DNA of 64,000 nucleotides from the NCBI RefSeq assembly GCF_025154015.1, contig NZ_JAOAMV010000002.1, forward strand, positions 310,001-374,000, read 5' to 3'. The stretch comes from Tsuneonella litorea. Lineage in GTDB: Bacteria; Pseudomonadota; Alphaproteobacteria; Sphingomonadales; Sphingomonadaceae. The notes under the pieces are model-generated. The model had not been told where the DNA came from. It made no database searches and saw nothing but the letters and a program-made list of their open reading frames with translations. The position numbers and the translations under genes were made by a program. Positions 58,207 to 64,000 of this stretch are shown one piece after another (within the stretch, counting starts at the first letter, position 1; each line of letters begins with the position of its first letter).

Positions 58207-59547
58207 GTGATCGAACGAACACTTTCCAGGCTTGTCAACGGTTTCGCGGCTGTCGGCCTCGTCATCTCTCCGCTCGCCGCCGCGGCGCAGGAGGCGCCGG
58301 ACGCGGGCGGCCTCAACCTGCCGAGGACCCTCTCCGTTCTGGGCCAGAACGATCCCAACCTGCGCAAGCCGACCGCGGTCGTGAACGGCCAGATCATCAC
58401 CGGTACCGACGTCGACCAGCGCACCGCGCTGGTGCTCGCGGCGTCGAAGGGCCAGATCGAGGGCGAGGAACTGCAGCGCCTGCGCACGCAGGTCCTGCGC
58501 AACCTGATCGACGAGACCCTCCAGATCCAGGAAGCCAAGGCCCAGGAAATCGAGGTTAGCCAGGCAGAGGTCGACCAGACCTATGCCCGGGTGGCGGCGC
58601 AGAACTTCGGTCAGAACGTGCAGGCGATGGACGAATACCTCGCCCGGATCGGCTCGTCGCCGGCATCGCTCAAGCGGCAGATTCTGGGCGAACTGTCGTG
58701 GCAGCGGCTGCTGCGCCGAAACGTGGCGCCGTTCATCAATGTCTCGGCCGAAGAAGTGAACGAGATGATGGCCCGGCTCGAGGCCAGCCGCGGCACCGAG
58801 GAATATCGCCTCGGCGAAATCTGGATGGCAGCCACGCCCGAGAACCGCGAGCAGGTGGTCGAGAACATGCGCAAGATCATGGAGCAGCTGCGTCAGGGCG
58901 GCAGCTTCGTGGGCTATGCGCGCCAGTTCTCCGAATCCTCCACGGCGGCGGCGGGCGGCGACCTCGGGTTCGTGCGGCTCGAAATGCTGCCGAGCGAACT
59001 TGCCGTGGCCGCGCGCCAGATGCAGGTCGGCCAGCTGGTCGGCCCGATCGAGAACTCGGGCGGTTTCTCGGTTCTGGCGTTGATCGACAAGAAGGCCGTG
59101 TTGATGGCCGATGCCCGCGATGCGGTGCTCAGCCTCAAGCAGATTTCGCTCGAGTTCGCGCCCGGCACGACCGAGGCCGAGGCTCAGGCGGGGTTGCAGA
59201 AATTCGTCGCCGGCGTGGGCCAGATGCGGGGATGCGGAAGCGCCGACGAAGTGGCGGCGGCGATGGGCGCCACGGTCGCGAGCAGCGACGGCATCGTCCT
59301 GCGGTCGCTGCCCGAGCAGATCCAGTCGATGCTGCTCGACCTCCAGATCGGGCAGACCACACCGCCGTTCGGCGGGCTGGAGGAAGGCGTCAGCGTTCTC
59401 ATGCTGTGCGGCCGCGACGATCCGCAGGATGCAAACGCGCCGAGCTTCGACGACCTGATGTCCCAGCTCGAGGACGACCGGATCAACAAGCGGGCGCAGC
59501 GTTACCTGCGCGACCTGCGCAACGACGCGGTGATCGAATACAACTGA
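58207..59547 (+). CDS. surA: Peptidyl-prolyl isomerase / OMP chaperone SurA
   Basis: 446 residues from GTG 58207. Signal peptide to about residue 27; SurA N-terminal domain (50-180) with VVNGQIITGTDVDQRTALVL and LRNLIDETLQIQEAKAQEI; PPIC domain around 195-300 (FVGYARQFSESSTAAAGGDLGFV). Guides barrel proteins such as LptD to the outer membrane. A 134-base gap, with a 6-bp hairpin (58153-58172), separates it from lptD. Confidence 0.95.
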   Translation: MIERTLSRLVNGFAAVGLVISPLAAAAQEAPDAGGLNLPRTLSVLGQNDPNLRKPTAVVNGQIITGTDVDQRTALVLAASKGQIEGEELQRLRTQVLRNLIDETLQIQEAKAQEIEVSQAEVDQTYARVAAQNFGQNVQAMDEYLARIGSSPASLKRQILGELSWQRLLRRNVAPFINVSAEEVNEMMARLEASRGTEEYRLGEIWMAATPENREQVVENMRKIMEQLRQGGSFVGYARQFSESSTAAAGGDLGFVRLEMLPSELAVAARQMQVGQLVGPIENSGGFSVLALIDKKAVLMADARDAVLSLKQISLEFAPGTTEAEAQAGLQKFVAGVGQMRGCGSADEVAAAMGATVASSDGIVLRSLPEQIQSMLLDLQIGQTTPPFGGLEEGVSVLMLCGRDDPQDANAPSFDDLMSQLEDDRINKRAQRYLRDLRNDAVIEYN

Positions 59548-59578
59548 GGCCGCGCATCCCGCTCGCCCCGGCGGGGGC

Positions 59579-60604
59579 GTGAGCGTGGCGGCCGAAGCCC
59601 GTATTGCGCCGCTTGCGGTATCGCTCGGCGATCCGTCCGGGATCGGTCCCGAGCTGATTGCCGAAGCATGGGTGCAGCGAACCCGCGCGCGCGTGCCACC
59701 GTTCGTGGCGATCGGCGGCGTGCGCCTGATCGCTTCCGCGGCCGCCAGCCGGGGCATCGAGGTCCCGATCGAACCCGTCGCGTCGCTTGCCGAGGCAGGC
59801 GCGGTCTTCGGGCGCGCGCTGCCGGTGCTCGGCGACCTCGACGCGCCCTTCCGGCCCGGCGAGCCGAATGCCGAAGGCGCGGCGCTGGCATTCTCCAGCC
59901 TCCAGACTGCGACCGATCTGGCGGTGCGCGGCGAGGCATCCGCACTCGTCACCGGGCCGATCGCCAAGGCGCTGCTGGCGGCGGTCGGCTTCCATCATCC
60001 GGGCCAGACCGAGTTCGTCGCACAGGCTTGCGGAGTAACCGCGCAGGATGCCGTCATGATGCTCGCCGGGCCACAGCTCCGAACGATCCCGCTGACGGTT
60101 CACGTCGCACTCGCGCGGGTGCCGGGGCTGCTGTCGGTGGACCTGATACGCAGGCGGGCGCGCATTGCCGCCGCGGCGCTGACGCGCGACTTCGGGATCG
60201 TCCGGCCCCGCATGGCGATCGCCGCGCTCAACCCGCACGCCGGCGAAAGCGGAAAGTTCGGCGACGAAGAAGTGCGCATCATCGCCCCGGCGGTCGAGGC
60301 GCTCCGGGCTGAAGGGATCGACGCGACCGGGCCGCACCCGGCCGACGCGCTGTTCGCGCCGCACGAGCGGAGAAGCTACGATGCGGCGCTCTGCATGTAC
60401 CACGACCAGGCGCTGATCCCTCTCAAGGCGCTCGACTTCGACAGCGGGGTCAACGTCACGCTTGGCCTGCCGATCGTGCGCACGAGCCCGGACCATGGCA
60501 CGGCATTCGCCATCGCGGGCACGGGCCGCGCCAATGCGGGGGCGACGATCGCCGCCCTGCGCATGGCCGGTGAATGCGCCGCGCGGCGGGCGGCGCATGG
60601 CTGA
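59579..60604 (+). CDS. pdxA: 4-hydroxythreonine-4-phosphate dehydrogenase
   Basis: 341 residues from GTG 59579. [48 protein letters not shown] and [14 protein letters not shown], then [15 protein letters not shown], are the invariant PdxA blocks; metal ligands are the histidines in HHPGQTE and HPADALF. Works in pyridoxal phosphate synthesis. A second GTG (59585) is possible. Its last codons overlap rsmA by eight bases. Confidence 0.96.
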   Translation: MSVAAEARIAPLAVSLGDPSGIGPELIAEAWVQRTRARVPPFVAIGGVRLIASAAASRGIEVPIEPVASLAEAGAVFGRALPVLGDLDAPFRPGEPNAEGAALAFSSLQTATDLAVRGEASALVTGPIAKALLAAVGFHHPGQTEFVAQACGVTAQDAVMMLAGPQLRTIPLTVHVALARVPGLLSVDLIRRRARIAAAALTRDFGIVRPRMAIAALNPHAGESGKFGDEEVRIIAPAVEALRAEGIDATGPHPADALFAPHERRSYDAALCMYHDQALIPLKALDFDSGVNVTLGLPIVRTSPDHGTAFAIAGTGRANAGATIAALRMAGECAARRAAHG

Positions 60605-61427
60605 ACCGCCCCCCAAACTCCCGGCACTGCGCGATGTCGTGGCGCGGCACGGTCTGTCGGCAAGCAAGGCGCTGGGCCAGAACTTCCTGTTCGACGAGCA
60701 GTTGCTCGATCGGATTGCGGCCATCCCCGGCGACTTGGAGGACAGGGCGGTGCTCGAGATCGGACCGGGACCCGGAGGGCTGACGCGGGCGCTGCTGAGG
60801 GCCGGCGCGCGGGTGACCGCAATCGAGATGGACCGGCGCTGCCTTCCCGCACTCGCCGAAATTGAAGCGGCCTTTCCGGGCAAGCTGCGGGTGGTCGAGG
60901 GCGACGCAATGAAACGCGACCACGACGCGCTGATGGGCGAGCCCTACGCCGTCGTCGCCAACTTGCCCTACAACGTCGGCACCGCGCTGTTCACGCGCTG
61001 GCTGTCGGGAGAGGCCTGGCCGCCGCGCTGGACGAGCCTGACGCTGATGTTCCAGCAGGAAGTCGCCCAGCGGGTCGTCGCGAAGCCTGGCACGAGCGCC
61101 TACGGCCGGCTCGCGGTGCTGTCGCAGTGGCGGTCCGCGGCAAGCCTCGCGATGAAGGTTCACCGCAGTGCGTTCACCCCCCCGCCCAAGGTGATGAGCG
61201 CAATCGTCCATGTCGAGCCGGAGCCGATGCCCGCCGGCGTATCCGCCCGCGTCCTCGAACGCGTGACCGAAGCCGCCTTCGGCCAGCGCCGCAAGATGCT
61301 GCGGCAAAGCCTGAAGGGCGTGCCCGGGGCGCTTGATACGCTGGAAGCGCTCGGAATCGATCCCCAGCGCCGGGCGGAGACGCTCAGCGTCGACGAGTTC
61401 GTCGCGGTCGCCCGCGCTCTCAGCTAG
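60597..61427 (+). CDS. rsmA: 16S rRNA dimethyladenosine transferase RsmA/KsgA
   Basis: 276 residues from ATG 60597, inside the pdxA end. [35 protein letters not shown] (SAM) and [12 protein letters not shown], a typical KsgA set. Dimethylates the 3' loop adenines of 16S rRNA. Last of lptD-surA-pdxA-rsmA and convergent with glcB, overlapping it by eight bases. Confidence 0.96.
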   Translation: MAEPPPKLPALRDVVARHGLSASKALGQNFLFDEQLLDRIAAIPGDLEDRAVLEIGPGPGGLTRALLRAGARVTAIEMDRRCLPALAEIEAAFPGKLRVVEGDAMKRDHDALMGEPYAVVANLPYNVGTALFTRWLSGEAWPPRWTSLTLMFQQEVAQRVVAKPGTSAYGRLAVLSQWRSAASLAMKVHRSAFTPPPKVMSAIVHVEPEPMPAGVSARVLERVTEAAFGQRRKMLRQSLKGVPGALDTLEALGIDPQRRAETLSVDEFVAVARALS

Positions 61428-63501
61428 CCTTCGCGCGCTGCCGCCATGCGTGCAGCAGCGGCTCGGTATAGCCCGAAGGTTGCTCGACACCCTTGAACAC
61501 GAGGTCCATCGCCGCGCGGAACGCGGGCCCATCCTCGTTGCCGACGAGCGGGGTGTAACCGGGATCGCCGGCATTCTGTTCGTCGACCTTGGCGGCCATC
61601 CGGCGCAGCGAGTCCATCACCTGCTCCTTCGAGCAGACGCCGTGAAGCAGCCAATTGGCCATGTGCTGGCTGCTGATCCGCAGCGTCGCGCGGTCCTCCA
61701 TCAGGCCGACGTCGTGGATGTCGGGCACCTTCGAGCACCCCACCCCTTGGTCGATCCAGCGAACCACGTAGCCCAATAGCCCTTGTGCGTTGTTGTCGAG
61801 CTCCTCGCGCACTTCCGCCTCCGACCAGTTGGTGCCGGTCGCGAGCGGGATCGACAGCAGCGCGTCGAGGCCGGGCGATTCGCCCAGTTCCTTCTGCCGC
61901 TCGAACACGTCGATCGCGTGATAATGCGTCGCGTGCAGCGTGGCCGCGGTGGGCGAAGGGACCCAGGCGGTGTTCGCGCCCGCCTTCAGGTGCCCGATCT
62001 TCTGCGCCATCATGTCGGCCATCATGTCGGGCGCAGCCCACATGCCCTTGCCGATCTGCGCCTTGCCCGAAAGACCGTGCCTGAGGCCGATCGCGACGTT
62101 GCGCGCCTCGTAGGCGGTGAGCCAGGCAGACGTCTTCATCTCCGCCTTGCGGATCATCGGACCCGCGTGCATCGAGGTATGGATCTCGTCCCCCGTGCGG
62201 TCGAGGAAGCCGGTGTTGATGAACACGATCCGGTCCTTCACCGCGTGGATGCAGGCGGCGAGGTTGGCCGAGGTCCGCCGTTCCTCGTCCATCACCCCGA
62301 CCTTGACCGTATGCCGGTCGAACCCGAGCAGGTCCTCGACCGCGTCGAACAGGTCGTTGGTGAACGCGCATTCCTTGGGCCCGTGCTGCTTGGGCTTGAC
62401 GATGTAGATGCTGCCGGCCCGGCTGTTGCGCCACTTGCCCAGGCCGCGCACGTCATGCGCGCCGATCGCGCTGGTGATCACCGCGTCCATGATGCCTTCG
62501 GGCACCTCGCTGCCGTCCGGCAACCGAATGGCCGGGTTGGTCATCAGGTGGCCGACATTGCGCACGAACAGCAGGCTGCGGCCGGGCAGCGTGGTGTCGC
62601 CGGCCTCGACGTCGTCGGCCAGGCAGCGGGTCATCTGCCTGCCGCCCTTCTCGAACGTTTCGGACAGGTCGCCGCGGATCACGCCGAGCCAGTTGCGATA
62701 GGCGGCGAGCTTGTCCGCTGCATCGACGGCGGCGACCGAATCTTCGAGGTCGACGATCGTCGTCAGCGCGCTTTCGAGCACCACATCGGCGATTCCTGCC
62801 GCGTCGTCCTGTCCCACCGGGCTTTCGGGATCGAACACGACCTCGATGTGCAAGCCGTTGTTGACGAACATCTTCCCGCGCGCCGTGGCGCCGACGAACT
62901 GGTCCGGATCGGCGAGCGGGATGGCGTCCGGCCCGGCAAGGTCCGCCCAGCTTCCGCTCGCCAGCGGCACCGCGCCGTCGAGGAATGCGCGGACCTTGGC
63001 GATTACCGCGCGCCCGCGCGCCTTGTCGTAGCCGCCCGGCTGCGCCGCCGGGGCGTCGAGCGCGTCGGTGCCGTAATAGGCATCGTAAAGGCTGCCCCAG
63101 CGCGCGTTGGCGGCATTAAGCAGGAAGCGGGCATTGAGCACCGGCACCACGAGCTGCGGCCCGGCCATCGTCGCGATCTCGGGGTCCACGTTGCGGGTGC
63201 CGATCGTGAACGGGTCCGGTTCGGCGACAAGGTATCCGATCTCTTCCAGGAAGGCGCGGTAGGCCCTCGCATCGTGCGGCTGGCCTTTCCGCGAACGATG
63301 CCAGGCGTCGATTTGTGCCTGCAGGTCGTCGCGCCTGGCCAGCAGCGCGCGGTTGCGCGGGGCATATTCGGCCAGGATGGCGGCAAATCCCCGCCAGAAA
63401 TCGCCCGCATCCCGGTCGAGCGGGGCCAGCACCTCGTCCTCGACGAAACGCGCCAGCGCGCTGTCGATTGTCAGCCCGGCCTTGGTAACGGTATCGCTCA
63501 C
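61420..63501 (-). CDS. glcB: Malate synthase G
   Basis: 693 residues. Glyoxylate shunt enzyme combining glyoxylate and acetyl-CoA. [29 protein letters not shown], the active-site [23 protein letters not shown] and [16 protein letters not shown] are malate-synthase-G-specific. A little shorter than the E. coli enzyme (723). Faces an M20 hydrolase with 170 bases between. Confidence 0.97.
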   Translation of the reverse strand: MSDTVTKAGLTIDSALARFVEDEVLAPLDRDAGDFWRGFAAILAEYAPRNRALLARRDDLQAQIDAWHRSRKGQPHDARAYRAFLEEIGYLVAEPDPFTIGTRNVDPEIATMAGPQLVVPVLNARFLLNAANARWGSLYDAYYGTDALDAPAAQPGGYDKARGRAVIAKVRAFLDGAVPLASGSWADLAGPDAIPLADPDQFVGATARGKMFVNNGLHIEVVFDPESPVGQDDAAGIADVVLESALTTIVDLEDSVAAVDAADKLAAYRNWLGVIRGDLSETFEKGGRQMTRCLADDVEAGDTTLPGRSLLFVRNVGHLMTNPAIRLPDGSEVPEGIMDAVITSAIGAHDVRGLGKWRNSRAGSIYIVKPKQHGPKECAFTNDLFDAVEDLLGFDRHTVKVGVMDEERRTSANLAACIHAVKDRIVFINTGFLDRTGDEIHTSMHAGPMIRKAEMKTSAWLTAYEARNVAIGLRHGLSGKAQIGKGMWAAPDMMADMMAQKIGHLKAGANTAWVPSPTAATLHATHYHAIDVFERQKELGESPGLDALLSIPLATGTNWSEAEVREELDNNAQGLLGYVVRWIDQGVGCSKVPDIHDVGLMEDRATLRISSQHMANWLLHGVCSKEQVMDSLRRMAAKVDEQNAGDPGYTPLVGNEDGPAFRAAMDLVFKGVEQPSGYTEPLLHAWRQRAKAS

Positions 63502-63523
63502 TGCTTCCCTCGCATGGTCTTCT

Positions 63524-63550
63524 GGCGCACCGACGGGAATCGGCGCACCG
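63524..63550 (+). repeat. Direct repeat GGCGCACCG in the glcB upstream region
   Basis: GGCGCACCG at 63524-63532 and again at 63542-63550, starts 18 bases apart, 22 bases from the glcB start. May be a regulator site for glyoxylate-shunt control; two 9-mers in GC-rich DNA could also be chance. Confidence 0.3.
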
Positions 63551-63671
63551 GGTCAATAGCCTGTCGTCCGGGGAGGAAGCGAGCCGCGCCTATGGCCAAG
63601 GCAGCGCCACTTTGCAACACCGGCGGGCGGGGGTTGGACAGCTCCGCACGCTTCGCTAGGAGCCGTTTCAG

Positions 63672-64000
63672 ATGAAACTGGCAGCCGACCACTTCACCGC
63701 CGCGATCGACGGCTCCGCGATGCTCCGGACGGTGCGCGAATGGAGCGCGGTCAATACCGGAACCGGCAACCTTGACGGCCTCGCAAGGCAGGCCGCGCTG
63801 CTGGCCGATGCCTTTGCCGCGCTACCTGGGGAGATTTCGCTGGTCGAACCAGCCGCGGTCACCGTTGTCGCCGCTGACGGACGCGAGGTCGAGAAAGCGC
63901 ACGGCCAGCACCTCGTGCTTAGCGTGCGGCCCGACGCGCCGCGCCGCGTGCTCCTGACCGGCCACATGGACACCGTCTTTCCCGCCGACCACTCGTTCCA
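63672..64000 (+). CDS. M20-family metallo-hydrolase, N-terminal part
   Basis: Starts at ATG 63672 and runs off the right edge; about 109 residues are visible. LLTGHMDTVFPADH holds the first metal histidine and aspartate of the M20 (carboxypeptidase G2/ArgE) family. The N-terminal IDGSAMLRTVREWSAVNTGTGNLDGL is the usual M20 opening. Substrate cannot be told from the fragment. Confidence 0.85.
   Translation, partial: MKLAADHFTAAIDGSAMLRTVREWSAVNTGTGNLDGLARQAALLADAFAALPGEISLVEPAAVTVVAADGREVEKAHGQHLVLSVRPDAPRRVLLTGHMDTVFPADHSF

Noticed and set aside
61783-63675. 630-codon plus-strand frame opposite glcB
   Set aside because: Antisense to a full malate synthase G; no family features.

Overview
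The window is a gene-dense, GC-rich stretch of core chromosome from an alphaproteobacterium. Gene content and order point to the order Sphingomonadales, most likely the family Erythrobacteraceae: rpmF-plsX-fabH-ihfA-merR, a split F1 operon (atpHAGDC), purM/hdaA/purN, and lptD-surA-pdxA-rsmA, with protein sequences of that style. This placement is inference from gene content; there is no rRNA or other direct marker. I see no rRNA, tRNA, CRISPR array, insertion sequence, prophage or integrase. No stretch longer than about 225 bases lacks a gene, and neighbours very often overlap by 1-11 bases.

Layout. 1-7.0 kb: start of a Tat-exported protein, a small membrane protein, mutY, then a forward run of dciA-like DUF721, two DsbA-type thiol proteins and smc. 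7.1-9.1 kb: a secreted small protein divergent from a membrane-bound winged-helix/TPR regulator, with three 11-bp-spaced direct repeats between them. 9.1-12.2 kb (minus): fatty-acid/phospholipid initiation operon rpmF-plsX-fabH with ihfA and a MerR regulator. 12.4-15.8 kb: MAPEG protein, metallo-hydrolase, outer-membrane protein, and an S24-peptidase repressor with twin palindromic operators beside two small genes. 15.8-21.4 kb (minus): cysS, a 2-hydroxyacid dehydrogenase, a ThDP enzyme and an aldehyde dehydrogenase. 21.4-26.7 kb (minus): nitroreductase, two exported proteins, cobT, transaldolase-like fsa, and a DUF4197 lipoprotein. 26.7-33.3 kb: priA, an iron-sulfur (6-4) photolyase, a GST, a CPBP protease and ada. 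33.4-41.6 kb: a membrane-anchored trypsin-like protease, the F1 ATP synthase operon with an extra lipoprotein gene inside it, a VanZ-like gene, a DUF6265 gene and a SciP-like DUF1153 gene. 41.6-45.0 kb: HNH protein, glmU, gph and a beta-oxidation-type SDR. 45.0-52.6 kb: cysE, DUF2794 and hdaA, a DUF2066-like protein, purM, an AI-2E-type transporter, a purN-YjbR fusion and a sulfotransferase. 52.7-64 kb: ndk, holC-pepA, lptD-surA-pdxA-rsmA, glcB and the start of an M20 hydrolase.

Most genes are housekeeping: replication and repair (dciA, smc, mutY, priA, hdaA, holC, ada, photolyase), energy (atp), envelope biogenesis (lptD, surA, glmU, plsX/fabH) and nucleotide synthesis (purM, purN, ndk). The less usual signals are regulatory and architectural: the 11-bp direct repeats by the winged-helix regulator, the S24 operators, the lipoprotein inside the atp operon, the PurN-YjbR fusion, several apparent CTG start codons, and a palindrome in front of the SDR gene. 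I found no obvious new defence or mobile system.
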